Positions 25,225 to 34,474 of a stretch of DNA of 64,000 nucleotides are shown here, one piece after another. Source of the stretch: a bacterium (GTDB lineage Bacteria > Planctomycetota > Planctomycetia > Isosphaerales > Isosphaeraceae); the NCBI GenBank assembly GCA_016125085.1, contig WGMM01000033.1:160792-224791 (forward strand), written 5' to 3'. How positions within the stretch are numbered: the stretch's first letter is position 1; each line of letters begins with the position of its first letter. The notes below the pieces were generated by a model. That model did no database searches and was not told the origin of the DNA. It worked only from the letters and a program-made list of their open reading frames with translations. The position numbers and the translations under genes were made by a program.

Positions 25225-26808
25225 TCAACTGTTTTTAGCGAGCGTGAGAGCCTTTTCCGGTGTTTCGGGGCTCTTCCAGTCGAACCATTTCTCGTCGAAA
25301 GCGATCCGCCTGCCCTGCTTCATGGCGATGTTCGAAGTCAGGGCGATCACGGCATCCGCCAAAGCCACTTCGCCCTTGCATCGCGGCTGATATTCGTTGT
25401 CCGCATGAAAGTTCTTCGGGTCGCCCTTACGAATGCAATACGCGAAGTGCTCAAGCTCTTCACGGTAGCCTCTCGACGGGTCCGCGGTCGCCGCACCACC
25501 CAAGCTCGAAGCTGCCGAGGGGCCTGACCAGGTCGCAGAGGTTTCGGCAACCGGCTTGCCAGCCGGACCGTTCTGCATCGTGATCGACATGTTGCGGCCG
25601 CCGAGCTGGGCTTTGTTACGATCGTGTTCCTTGTAAAGAAGGATTTCCTTCTCTTCTTCGATGATCATGGTTCCATAAGTGCCCATCACCATTTCGCCAT
25701 ATTTTTCGAATGCGTTGGTGTTGATGGACGAGTAGGTCACGATCACGCGGTCGTCCTTTTCCTTGCCAGGAAATTCGAACGCCGTAAAGACATGGTCGTC
25801 GACTTCACGCTTGTCCTTATAGAAATAGGTACCTCCATAACCCTGAACGGAGAGAGGATGAACCTTGCCGAGGAAAATCGAACAGGCATCGAGCTGGTGA
25901 CTGCCGAGTTCCGCCATAAGGCCGGCACCGGTTCGGTCATAGAGACGCCATCGGACCAGTTCGTCTACCGACTTCCAGCCCCATTTTTGAACGTCGATCG
26001 ACCGGTCGTCATCCGGGATCGGCCGCTTCCAGCTGTCCCAGTACACGACGTTGCCGGCTTCGTCCTTCATTACGACGGGAGTACCGTCGGCATTGTAGGA
26101 AATGTTGCCGTCCTTATCCTTCGCATACACGGGCTGTCCGTTGTTGCGATGCCAGAGTGCCCGGATATGTCGAACATCGCCAAGGTGACCGTTCTTGATC
26201 AGAAAATTGGCGTTGTCGTAAAGCACGGAATAATGCCGCTGGTGACCGATCGCCAGAAGCCTGTTCGTTTCGTGAGCAGTGGCTACCATCTCCTTGCACT
26301 GGGCCACGTTATGGGCCATCAGCTTCTCGCAAAAGACGTGCTTGCCGGCCTTCATCGCCTCGATCGAAACCGGTGCGTGCAACCAGAGCGGCAGGGCGAT
26401 GACGATCAACTCGACTTCAGGATCCTGAAGAGCTTTTTTGTAGTCGTGGCCATACTTGTTCTTCGATCGGTCGACAAGCTTGGCGACATCGTCCTTCGTA
26501 TATTGGGCGTGATTCGTGAATTCCTTTTCGCCACGAGCCTGCTGGCTCGGGCGGATATCGCAGTAGCCGATGTAATCGACATAGTCACGGTTGTGGTAGC
26601 GGATCATGGCCTGGCAACCTTCGTCGCCGGTGCCGATAACGACGGCCTTGACTGGTTTCACCGGTTCGGACGTCTGATAGCCAAAATAATACGCCCCGGC
26701 GGCTGGAGCGACCGCTGCGCCTTTGAGAAAGTCGCGTCGTGAGAAACCCAGCGCCGTGTTCGCGTTCTCACGGCCGATGACGCGTTGATCCGCGGTGATG
26801 CTCGTCAT
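25225..26808 (-). CDS. Tat-exported Gfo/Idh/MocA family oxidoreductase
   Basis: 527 residues. A twin-arginine signal (FSRRDFLKGAAVAP, RR at 24-25) leads into the Rossmann fold: AVVIGTGDEGCQAMIRYH (55-72), IVIALPLWLHAPV and VFCEKLMAHNVAQC, where the usual EKP is EKL. The C-terminal alpha/beta domain follows (MAELGSHQLDACSIFLG). Members oxidise or reduce sugars and inositols with NAD(P); cofactor is bound before Tat export. Planctomycetes carry many of these exported forms, linked to polysaccharide or sugar breakdown. The DoxX gene lies 85 bp upstream on the same strand, so they form an operon. Substrate unknown. Confidence 0.93.
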   Translation of the reverse strand: MTSITADQRVIGRENANTALGFSRRDFLKGAAVAPAAGAYYFGYQTSEPVKPVKAVVIGTGDEGCQAMIRYHNRDYVDYIGYCDIRPSQQARGEKEFTNHAQYTKDDVAKLVDRSKNKYGHDYKKALQDPEVELIVIALPLWLHAPVSIEAMKAGKHVFCEKLMAHNVAQCKEMVATAHETNRLLAIGHQRHYSVLYDNANFLIKNGHLGDVRHIRALWHRNNGQPVYAKDKDGNISYNADGTPVVMKDEAGNVVYWDSWKRPIPDDDRSIDVQKWGWKSVDELVRWRLYDRTGAGLMAELGSHQLDACSIFLGKVHPLSVQGYGGTYFYKDKREVDDHVFTAFEFPGKEKDDRVIVTYSSINTNAFEKYGEMVMGTYGTMIIEEEKEILLYKEHDRNKAQLGGRNMSITMQNGPAGKPVAETSATWSGPSAASSLGGAATADPSRGYREELEHFAYCIRKGDPKNFHADNEYQPRCKGEVALADAVIALTSNIAMKQGRRIAFDEKWFDWKSPETPEKALTLAKNS

Positions 26809-26893
26809 GTTCGGTACTCGTATTCCGTTGAAGGACGTTGGAAGGCGGAGAAAATGTCAGGTGTCCGTGTGAGAGGAGGCTATCGGTCGAGGC

Positions 26894-27838
26894 TCATTGA
26901 GCCGCTTCTCGACGGGCCCGGCGGGCTCGCAGCCAGGGGCCGAAAAGGACAGCGTCCAGGCCGACCCACATGCTCGTGGGGATGAAGACCAGAGCGATAC
27001 ATGCCAGGAACTCGACGACGTTCTTGTTCACGATCAAGTAGTGCCCTTCGGCCATCGGATTGGCAGGAAGGCCGGGAAACGGCGGCATCGCAAGGTAGAA
27101 CATGGTCAGGAGGTACGCACCGCCCAGAGCGCCCAGAGGGGCGAGAAGGCCAAGCATCATACTGGCGCCGGAGAGGGTCAGGCCCCAAGCCGTAAGATGA
27201 TTTACCATATCAAGTTGTGTCCAGGCTGCTGGCACGGCACCCCTGGCTTTCTGATCGGGCGTGAGGGATTTGTCGAGGCCGGCGTAAATCTCGTCTTCGA
27301 TCGCCTGGACGGCTGTGACCAGTTTGCGGCGATCTCCGTCCAGATCTTTACGTTTCGCCTGTGCACGTTCCCGCTCGTAGGACATTGCGGATGAGCTGTG
27401 AAGGAGGGCTTCGTTGGTTTTCAACTCGGACAGGTATTTGTCGAGGGATTCCCGATTGGTCCGGTCCTTCCGCCAGGCATCGAGTTTGCCGAGTGCGGCT
27501 TCGTAAGCCTTATCGCCCAGGGCTTTTTGATCAGCCGTGAGTGAGTAATGGGCGGAGTAGGCATCGAGCCTGTTTTTCCATGCGGCGGGCCGTTGTGTGA
27601 GGTCGAGGAATGCTGTGCTGTCGACATCAGGCACGATCGCTCGGAATTTGTCCGAGAGCGGGCCGTTCGCGAATCGAAGGTAGGCTTCGGCGCTGAAAGG
27701 TTTGGCGGTCTGGAACGAATGGAGCTTGTCCATTCCTTCATACATGAAATGCCAACCGATCGCGATGCGCAAGGCCACGAGGAAAAATGCGGCCATAAAG
27801 CCAGGGTAGCGTGTCGTCGTCGCGGCCGGTGCACTCAT
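26894..27838 (-). CDS. DoxX family membrane protein with large insert
   Basis: 314 residues, about twice the usual DoxX length. The first helix (MAAFFLVALRIAIGWHFMYEG) matches DoxX TM1; three more helices lie in the C-terminal third (WGLTLSGASMMLGLLAPLGALG, YLLTMFYLAMPPFPGLP, VVEFLACIALVFIPTSMWVG). Between them is an approximately 165-residue hydrophilic helical insert (45-210) with charged heptads (YERERAQAKRKDLDGDRRKL). DoxX proteins are quinone- or thiol-linked membrane proteins. It precedes a Tat-exported oxidoreductase in the same operon, suggesting it may deliver or accept electrons for it; this is inference. Confidence 0.85.
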   Translation of the reverse strand: MSAPAATTTRYPGFMAAFFLVALRIAIGWHFMYEGMDKLHSFQTAKPFSAEAYLRFANGPLSDKFRAIVPDVDSTAFLDLTQRPAAWKNRLDAYSAHYSLTADQKALGDKAYEAALGKLDAWRKDRTNRESLDKYLSELKTNEALLHSSSAMSYERERAQAKRKDLDGDRRKLVTAVQAIEDEIYAGLDKSLTPDQKARGAVPAAWTQLDMVNHLTAWGLTLSGASMMLGLLAPLGALGGAYLLTMFYLAMPPFPGLPANPMAEGHYLIVNKNVVEFLACIALVFIPTSMWVGLDAVLFGPWLRARRARREAAQ

Positions 27839-27953
27839 GAGATCAGGAATTCCGATTCTCGGGGAACGCTGGGGAGCGGGCGGGGGGAGTTGTCTTATAC
27901 TTCATTTTTACATCATTTTTGCCCTGGAATCCAGACCTCGAAGCGAAACTGAC

Positions 27954-29105
27954 TTATTTCCCGGACCGATCGATCGACTCTCCAAGCCAGGAGTCGGGGA
28001 CTTTGTCCGTGGGGCCGACGAACTCGGCCTGGATGTCTCTGACAGTGATTCGCTCTCGCGGAACGTTCATCACAAGTAATTCCGGCAGACCTGAATCCTG
28101 ATGATCAGGACGTCGCAGAAAAAGTACGCCCAGCCCTGGCCTGGCTTCGATCAGCCGGGCAGCCATTGCCGGGCCGGTGAGGTAAAGAGCCGTCGAAATC
28201 GCATCCGCTTCAGCTGCTGTCGGGGCGATCACGGTTACGGACAGGGGGCCTTCCGGCGGAATTCCTGACCGTGGGTCGATAATGTGGCCATAGGTTCGAC
28301 CATCGACATGGAACGATTGGAACGTTGCCCCTGAAGTCCCGACCGCCTGATCGACAAGTTTCAGTTCGACGATCGAGTCGTCCGGGGCAGCGGGATTGTG
28401 CAGCGAGATCGTCCAGGGTTCGAAAAGAGTACCTGGCTGATGTCCAAGTGCATAAAGGCTTGATCGCCCACCGTGCACCATCGCCGGAATCGGTAAGATC
28501 GCGGATCGGATTCTGTGGACGACCCGGTCGATCGCGTAACCTTTGCCGATCGATCCCAGGTTCAATTCGACACCTTTTCTTGCGGATCGAATCGTCCGAT
28601 TCCCGGGGTCGAACTCGAGGTACCGCATTCCCGTACGATCGAGTGCATCCTGGAGTTCCTTTTCGCCCGGAACACGCCTTGGGCCCTTTACGAAACCCCA
28701 AATCCGACTGAGCGTTCCTGTCGTGATGTCGTAAGCGCCGTCAGTCGCCTGATGAATTGACCGGGCCAGATTCAACAGGTCGAAAAGATCTTGAGGAACT
28801 ACAACCGGGGCTGAATGATACGATGCGTTGATCCGGGCCAGCGTCGAATCGTCCCGGTAAATCGTCATCATCATTTCCAGATCGTCGATCAGGTCGAAAC
28901 ACGATTCCGCAAGAGCGACAGCGCCATGCGTGGCCGCATCGAAACGTAATTCGAACGTCGTACCCATAGCAGGCCGGCTTGCCAGAAGCCAGCTTGATTG
29001 CCCAGGGTTTTGTCCACTTTGCGACTGAGAAGGCGGGATCGGGGTCCAGGCGGGCTGGCTCTTCCAGAGGTCAGACCATATTTTCCGGCGTGATCTTTGT
29101 GGCAT
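27954..29105 (-). CDS. FAD:protein FMN transferase (ApbE family)
   Basis: 383 residues. ApbE motifs in order: AMGTTFELRF (near 46), IYRDDSTLARIN, DGAYDITTGTLSRIWGF, LNLGSIGKGYAIDRV, VHGGRSSLYALG, VGTSGATFQSFHVDG followed by GHIIDPRSGIPP, and AEADAISTALYLTG. The enzyme moves FMN from FAD to a Thr of partner flavoproteins with Mg2+. No signal peptide is visible at this start and there is no obvious lipobox, unlike many ApbE proteins, so the start may differ or it may act in the cytoplasm. The N-terminal 45 residues are Ser/Pro/Gln-rich. The usual Nqr/Rnf partner genes are not in the window. Confidence 0.9.
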   Translation of the reverse strand: MPQRSRRKIWSDLWKSQPAWTPIPPSQSQSGQNPGQSSWLLASRPAMGTTFELRFDAATHGAVALAESCFDLIDDLEMMMTIYRDDSTLARINASYHSAPVVVPQDLFDLLNLARSIHQATDGAYDITTGTLSRIWGFVKGPRRVPGEKELQDALDRTGMRYLEFDPGNRTIRSARKGVELNLGSIGKGYAIDRVVHRIRSAILPIPAMVHGGRSSLYALGHQPGTLFEPWTISLHNPAAPDDSIVELKLVDQAVGTSGATFQSFHVDGRTYGHIIDPRSGIPPEGPLSVTVIAPTAAEADAISTALYLTGPAMAARLIEARPGLGVLFLRRPDHQDSGLPELLVMNVPRERITVRDIQAEFVGPTDKVPDSWLGESIDRSGK

Positions 29106-29190
29106 ACCCGGATGATAACAGCGTCGTTGAGCTCAGGAACAGGACCGAGTCGGGCCAAATGTCTCGAATCGAACTGAGGGGGAAAACAAA

Positions 29191-29220
29191 AAGGTCAGAC
29201 AACTCCTAGGTTGTCTGACC
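29191..29220 (-). terminator. Strong rho-independent terminator
   Basis: Perfect 12-bp stem AGGTCAGACAAC / GTTGTCTGACCT with a six-base loop; the reverse strand continues TTTTTGTTTTCCCC. It is 31 bp past the stop of the PEP-CTERM gene 29252-30274. Confidence 0.9.
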
Positions 29221-29251
29221 TCGTATTGCGTTCGATCGACTTCGAAAAGTC

Positions 29252-30274
29252 TCAGGAAACCTTGCGGCGACGGCGGCCAATCACACCAAGCACGCCAGTC
29301 GCAAGTCCGGCAAGTGCATAAGTCGATGGCTCAGGCACGACGGTAATGTACCCGAACGTTGCAAGCTGACCGGTCGACAACGCAGTGACGATCCCAGTCG
29401 CCAGAGAGACCTTCGAGATGTTCGAGGTCGGCCCGCCGAAGTTCTGGGTTACGTAGAGAAACTGACCGTCGGTCGAGCGTGCAAGCCCGTAGGAGTTCGA
29501 GAATCCGTTCGTCCGTCCGCTCGTACCCCAAGTGGTATCCACGGTCGCGGTCGTGCCGGACAGTGTGAACTTCCAGACCCCGCCACCATTCGCGGCGGAC
29601 GTGAAGTTCGTGAGATAGAAAGTGTTCGAATCCGTAAAATAGATGTCACGGAACGAAGTGGTCGCAGGTGAGAACCCACTGAGGGTAATGCCTGCCGAAC
29701 CCGTGCCGTCTTCGTTGAAACGGGTAACGACCGTTTGCGTCAACCCGTAGACGAATCCACCTGCGGTCGGTTGAAAAACGGAGGTCGTGGTTGCCCCTGA
29801 AGCGTAGGTCGGCGAACCGGTAGCCAGTGTCGTGGGATTGACAGTCACAATTCGCTGCGAAGCGATCTGGGTCGAAAGAACATTCGTTCCCGCTGCATTC
29901 ATACGGAGGTTGCGGAAGGTGGTCGAGTTCACGGGATTGAACGTCTGCGTGACGACAGAGCCGTCCTGCGTACCAGTGATATCGAACTTGGCGATCTGCG
30001 TGGAGCCGACCGTTGCGATAATTCGGGAATTTGCCGCATCCCAGGTGACACCCTGAGCCGCCGAAGAAGGATTCGGCGCGGACCCGGCGAGAGTGATGAA
30101 GTTGAGGTTTACGGACGTTCCAGCGGAAGTGCCGTCCGTCGTGACTTTGAATAGACGATTCGCGCTCGGCGAAGTCGTGATGTCCGCACCGACGATCACG
30201 TCGACAGCGAACGAATCGGAAACGAATCCAGCTGCAAGTCCGAAAACTGCCAGAACCAATCTGATCGATCTCAT
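29252..30274 (-). CDS. PEP-CTERM exported protein, propeller-like
   Basis: 340 residues. ATG 30274 is chosen because GAGGAG sits just upstream; the open frame starts five codons earlier. A signal peptide (IRLVLAVFGLAAGFVSDSFA) precedes a Thr/Ser/Asn-rich beta-strand domain: AQGVTWDAANSRIIATVG, GGFVYGLTQTVVTRFNEDG, YGLARSTDGQFLYVTQNFGG, phrases typical of six- or seven-bladed propellers. The tail is TVVPEPSTYALAGLATG, a hydrophobic helix, RRRRK. It is followed by a strong terminator and stands alone as a transcription unit. Role unknown. Confidence 0.87.
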   Translation of the reverse strand: MRSIRLVLAVFGLAAGFVSDSFAVDVIVGADITTSPSANRLFKVTTDGTSAGTSVNLNFITLAGSAPNPSSAAQGVTWDAANSRIIATVGSTQIAKFDITGTQDGSVVTQTFNPVNSTTFRNLRMNAAGTNVLSTQIASQRIVTVNPTTLATGSPTYASGATTTSVFQPTAGGFVYGLTQTVVTRFNEDGTGSAGITLSGFSPATTSFRDIYFTDSNTFYLTNFTSAANGGGVWKFTLSGTTATVDTTWGTSGRTNGFSNSYGLARSTDGQFLYVTQNFGGPTSNISKVSLATGIVTALSTGQLATFGYITVVPEPSTYALAGLATGVLGVIGRRRRKVS

Positions 30275-30775
30275 ATACGAACTCCTCACTCCAAGGAGGT
30301 TGCCGCGGAAAGGGACAACCGCGACGTGGTTGATGATCGGTGATGCGGGACGTCTAATGACGACAGCAAGGTGCAGGGTATGACCGAAGTACCTATCAAT
30401 CCGATTGGAGTCAAAGTAACGAACGTAACTGAACGTCGCAACTCTTTCTTCGGAAAATCTCCAAAAAAGCTAAAGTTTTCCTCTCGTCAGTCTCTCGTGA
30501 TGAAAAAAAACAACGGCATTCGCCGGTATCTCTCGTAAGGCAAAGTCTTTCGATAGACAGAACAGGCCCTTCGGGAGTTTGAGTTTCATCGCTGAGGATT
30601 TTCTGGAATCTCCGCAGTCGCGGGCTCGATCGTCGAGCCGAAACTGGCCTCCCCGTGAAGCGACTGACGCGTTATGATAGTATTCAATGGTAGGAAGACT
30701 TTGCGGAACAAGAAGCGAGGCAGGGCATTCAAGTCTGCCGCGTGACCGCTACCGTGGACAATCGGCAAACGCACA
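30275..30775. other. Divergent spacer before lepA
   Basis: About 500 bp with no convincing gene. It should contain the promoters of the PEP-CTERM gene (left) and lepA (right). The left edge holds the GAGGAG ribosome site. AT-rich sequence at 30455-30520 (AAAAAAGCTAAAGTTTTCC, GATGAAAAAAAACAACGG) and TATGAT at about 30674 could be promoter elements, but no pair is clear. Confidence 0.5.
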
Positions 30776-32584
30776 ATGGGATTCGAGCCTCGCCAGATTC
30801 GTAACTTTTCCATCATCGCCCACATCGACCACGGCAAGAGCACGCTGGCCGACAAGATTCTGTTGCACACTGGGGCGATCACCGCACGCGAAAGTCGTGA
30901 TCAACTCCTGGACGATATGGATCTTGAGCGGGAACGTGGCATTACGATCAAGGCCCGAGCCGTTGCGATCAACTACAAGCTGGATGGTCAAGAATACGAA
31001 ATCAACCTGATCGACACACCCGGGCACGTCGATTTCAACTACGAAGTCAGTCGTTCTCTGGCAGCATGCGAAGGGGCGATCCTTCTCGTCGACGCCACAC
31101 AGGGCGTCCAGGCGCAAACGGTGGCCAACGCCTATCTTGCGCTGGAAGGCGACCTTGCGATCGTGCCCTGCCTGAACAAAATCGACATGCAGGCCTCCCG
31201 TCCGGACGAAATTCGAGAGGAAATCTACAACACTCTCGGTTTCCGTCCCGACGAAATCCTTTCCGTCAGCGCCAAAACCGGCGTCGGAGTTCCTGAATTG
31301 CTCAAGGCTGTGATCGAACGAGTTCCGGCACCTGCCGGTCAAGTCGATGGGCCGACGAGGGCGCTGATTTTCGACTCCAAGTTCGACGAATACGTCGGCG
31401 TGGTCACTTACATCCGAATCGTCGATGGAACCTTGCGTAAAGGTCAGAAGATCCGGCTGATGGCGACCGGGCAGGAATACGAAATTCTCGGGCTGGGGCA
31501 ATTTCGGCCGCATGAAGTTCCTGTGGAAGAACTTACGACTGGCCAGTCGGGCTATTTGCACGCGAATATCAAGCGGATTTCGGATGTTCGAGTCGGCGAT
31601 ACCATCACTGTCGCCGCACGGCCTGCGGAGACTCCCTTGCCGGGCTATCAGGAGCCGAAGCAGGTCGTGTTCTGCGGCCTCTTTCCGCAAACCTCGCATG
31701 AATTCGAAGATTTACGCTTCGCGCTGCAGAAGCTGGCGCTCAACGATTCCAGCTTTACGTTCGAGCCCGAAACTTCCGATGCCCTCGGTTTCGGGTTCCG
31801 TTGCGGATTCCTCGGAATGCTCCACATGGAGATCATTCAGCAGCGCCTGGAGCGTGAAAACAAGCTCGAACTGGTGCAGACGGCTCCGAACGTCACCTAC
31901 GAGATTCTGACGAAGCGGGGCGAAACGCTGCGAGTGTCGAATCCGACACGAATTCCCGAAGTCGGTGAAATCGAAGAGTTTCGGGAACCGATCGCGAAGA
32001 TCAACTTCATCATTACCTCGGACAATATCGGCGCGATCATGCAGATGTGCGAGGATCGCCGAGGCAAGTACATCAAGACGGACTTCATCACTCCCACGCG
32101 GGTCATTCTGACGTACGAATTGCCCTTGGCCGAGATGATTTACGACCTGCACGACAAGCTCAAGAGCGCGACCCGCGGCTTCGGCACGATGGATTACGAA
32201 ATTCTCGGATACCGTTCCGACGATCTTGTGCGGTTGGATGTGCTGGTGGCCGGGAACCGCGTTGACGCCCTGGCGATCGTGTGTCACCGTGATCAGGCCG
32301 AGAGACGCGGCCGAATGCTCGTGAAGAAGCTCAAGAAAGAGATTGACCGGCACCAGTTCGAAGTGGCCCTGCAGGCGGCTGTCGGCAGTCGCGTGGTCGC
32401 CCGCGAGACGATCTCGGCCTTGCGTAAGAACGTCACGGCCAAGTGTTACGGCGGCGACATTTCGCGTAAACGAAAACTTCTGGAAAAGCAGAAGGAAGGC
32501 AAGAAGCGGATGAAGCAGGTCGGCAATGTGGAAATCAGCCAGGAAGCGTTCCTTTCTATCCTGGACTCCGGCGACGAGGAATGA
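30776..32584 (+). CDS. lepA: Elongation factor 4 (LepA)
   Basis: 602 residues, normal for LepA. GTPase motifs: G1 AHIDHGKST, G2 ERERGITIKA, G3 DTPGHVDF, G4 NKID, G5 SAKTG. The C-terminal domain unique to LepA is present (KCYGGDISRKRKLLEKQKEGKKRMK). It binds ribosomes and promotes back-translocation or relieves stalled translation. Its stop overlaps the ATG of lepB (ATGA), so the two are translationally coupled, as in E. coli lepAB. Confidence 0.98.
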   Translation: MGFEPRQIRNFSIIAHIDHGKSTLADKILLHTGAITARESRDQLLDDMDLERERGITIKARAVAINYKLDGQEYEINLIDTPGHVDFNYEVSRSLAACEGAILLVDATQGVQAQTVANAYLALEGDLAIVPCLNKIDMQASRPDEIREEIYNTLGFRPDEILSVSAKTGVGVPELLKAVIERVPAPAGQVDGPTRALIFDSKFDEYVGVVTYIRIVDGTLRKGQKIRLMATGQEYEILGLGQFRPHEVPVEELTTGQSGYLHANIKRISDVRVGDTITVAARPAETPLPGYQEPKQVVFCGLFPQTSHEFEDLRFALQKLALNDSSFTFEPETSDALGFGFRCGFLGMLHMEIIQQRLERENKLELVQTAPNVTYEILTKRGETLRVSNPTRIPEVGEIEEFREPIAKINFIITSDNIGAIMQMCEDRRGKYIKTDFITPTRVILTYELPLAEMIYDLHDKLKSATRGFGTMDYEILGYRSDDLVRLDVLVAGNRVDALAIVCHRDQAERRGRMLVKKLKKEIDRHQFEVALQAAVGSRVVARETISALRKNVTAKCYGGDISRKRKLLEKQKEGKKRMKQVGNVEISQEAFLSILDSGDEE

Positions 32585-34041
32585 CGCCAGGCGACGCGAC
32601 GGCACCGCCTCTGGACGAGCCGAAGCGTGATCTCGCGATTTTTCTGCGGGTTTTCGTCAGCCTGACGATTTCCCTGACGATCGTTCGCGCTTTTCTGTTC
32701 GAGCCGAGCCATGTCCCTACGGGGTCGATGGCGCCCCATCGGCTCGGTGACCATTTGTCTTACGTTTGCCAGGATTGTGATTTCGAGTTCGCTGTCGGCA
32801 TTGGAGTCGAAGGCGTTCCTGCACGCCCGATTTGCCCGAATTGCGGTTCGCGGCGGTTCGATGGCAACGTCGAGCCGAGCGTACGAAGCGGCGACCGAAT
32901 CTGGATCGATAAGTCCTGCTGGAATTTATCCGCCCCCGGACGCTGGGACGAGGTCGTCTTTTACGCTCCGGGCTCTCCGCTTACGCCGCACCTGAAGCGG
33001 GTCGTCGGCTTGCCGGGCGAAAAGGTGCGTATCGCGGACGGAGACGTTTTTGCAGGTGGCGTCCGGCTGCGTAAGTCTGAGATCGAACGGAAGCGGATGT
33101 CCGTGCTCGTTTTCGACATGACGAAGCAGGCGAAGGAAGGCGTGCGGCCGGGCAGATGGCGATTCGAAGTCGAAAATCCGAGCGACTCTTACGCTTCGAC
33201 CCGTTGGATGTCAGATCGTAATTCTGACGCCCAAACGGTTCTCAGGATCGATCCTCCTCATGAAGTGCGCGAACTCGGCAGCGCACAGCCTTTGGACTGG
33301 CTGAATTACAGGCATTTTTGCCCGATTCTGGACGACTATGGGCCCGTTCGAGATTTTCTGTCTTACGATGGGCCTGATGATGGCCAGGGGCATGTCGTCG
33401 GCGATCTCTGGTTTTCGGCGCTTATCAAATGGCAGACTGATCCCGAGCGCGATCCGGCGATTCAATTCCGGTTGACGACGCCCGAAACGGACATTCGAGT
33501 GACCCTTCAAGAACTGGTCGAACGACAACGTGGAGAAAATTGGGGCGCATATTTGGGGCGTATCATGATCGATGGCGTAACGATCGCCGAACGAAGGATC
33601 TCGGATCGATCGACGGCCTTGATCTTCGCGAAGTTTCCCGGGGGCCAAGAGGTCGAAATGTCGTGGGTCGACCATCGTTTCGAATTCCGGATCGCCGGCA
33701 GGTTGATCTTCGCGCCGTTCGATCTGGACGACAAACCGCCGCGCAGGCCCGACGAGCGGTTCCGTGATTCACCTGTCGGATTCGGAGTTCGTGGCAGCTC
33801 GGCCACCGTCGAATCGTTCCGGCTCTATCGCGACATTCACTACACCAATCGCCTTGCGACCGAACCTGTGATCGGTCATGGGGTTCGGGAAGACGTCGAA
33901 CTGCCGCCGGACGGTTACTTCGTCCTGGGTGACGACAGTGCCCACAGTGTCGATTCTCGCTTTTTCGAAGCCGGACCCGTCGTCCCTCGATCCGCCATGA
34001 TCGGCCGCCCGATCGGGCAGGGCAAGATGCTGAGGCCTTGA
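32581..34041 (+). CDS. lepB: Signal peptidase I with inserted zinc ribbon
   Basis: 486 residues, longer than typical (about 190-325). One N-terminal membrane helix (FLRVFVSLTISLTIVRAFLFE). Catalytic Ser49 in VPTGSM; Lys139 in HLKRVVGLPGE; C-terminal box GDDSAHSVDSRFF. A four-cysteine zinc ribbon (C63xxC66 and C85xxC88) is inserted just after the catalytic serine, and there is a large extra beta-rich domain (about 160-440). It cleaves signal peptides at the outer face of the cytoplasmic membrane, serving the many exported proteins seen here. It starts in a 4-bp overlap with lepA. Confidence 0.94.
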   Translation: MTPGDATAPPLDEPKRDLAIFLRVFVSLTISLTIVRAFLFEPSHVPTGSMAPHRLGDHLSYVCQDCDFEFAVGIGVEGVPARPICPNCGSRRFDGNVEPSVRSGDRIWIDKSCWNLSAPGRWDEVVFYAPGSPLTPHLKRVVGLPGEKVRIADGDVFAGGVRLRKSEIERKRMSVLVFDMTKQAKEGVRPGRWRFEVENPSDSYASTRWMSDRNSDAQTVLRIDPPHEVRELGSAQPLDWLNYRHFCPILDDYGPVRDFLSYDGPDDGQGHVVGDLWFSALIKWQTDPERDPAIQFRLTTPETDIRVTLQELVERQRGENWGAYLGRIMIDGVTIAERRISDRSTALIFAKFPGGQEVEMSWVDHRFEFRIAGRLIFAPFDLDDKPPRRPDERFRDSPVGFGVRGSSATVESFRLYRDIHYTNRLATEPVIGHGVREDVELPPDGYFVLGDDSAHSVDSRFFEAGPVVPRSAMIGRPIGQGKMLRP

Positions 34042-34075
34042 TTCTGAGGGCGATCGACTGTCAGGTCGTCAGCCG

Positions 34076-34474
34076 TCAGGGCTCGTGGCGCGCGGGCTTG
34101 ATCTCGAATTCCAAAGGCCGAAGGGATTCCGGCTCAGGCAGTGTGGCGGGGGCGTCGCTGGCAAGACCATAAACTTCTACGCCGGAGAGGATACCGGCAG
34201 AAGAGTATATGAAGATGCCAGAAAGGTTCGATTTGTCGCCGAAAACGAAGTCGCCTAAAACATGAACGCCTGGTGGTGCGGCCGGCTTTCCTTCAACCTT
34301 GAAGTCGAAGCTGGCGCAGCCGCACGGGCAACGCCTTGTCGTGCCCTCGGCATGATCCAATTGCACGATGTAGTCACCGGCCTCCCGACTTCCGTGTTCC
34401 AGCATCCAGCGGGCAAGCCGGCGTTCTTCGTTCGTGAGCGGTCTTGCTTCGGCTTGGGGCTCATGACCAGTCAA
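34076..34474 (-). CDS. Hypothetical protein with CPCGC motif
   Basis: 132 residues. A helical N-terminus (LTNEERRLARWMLEHG) is followed by a beta-rich part containing RRCPCGCASFDFKVEGKP, a possible metal-binding cluster. There is no signal peptide. Its start overlaps the stop of the upstream membrane protein by 4 bp (ATGA), implying coupling. It lies convergent to lepB. No family recognised. Confidence 0.6.
   Translation of the reverse strand: MTGHEPQAEARPLTNEERRLARWMLEHGSREAGDYIVQLDHAEGTTRRCPCGCASFDFKVEGKPAAPPGVHVLGDFVFGDKSNLSGIFIYSSAGILSGVEVYGLASDAPATLPEPESLRPLEFEIKPARHEP

Noticed and set aside
25624..26742. 372-codon forward frame over the Gfo/Idh/MocA gene
   Set aside because: Antisense shadow; no independent signals.
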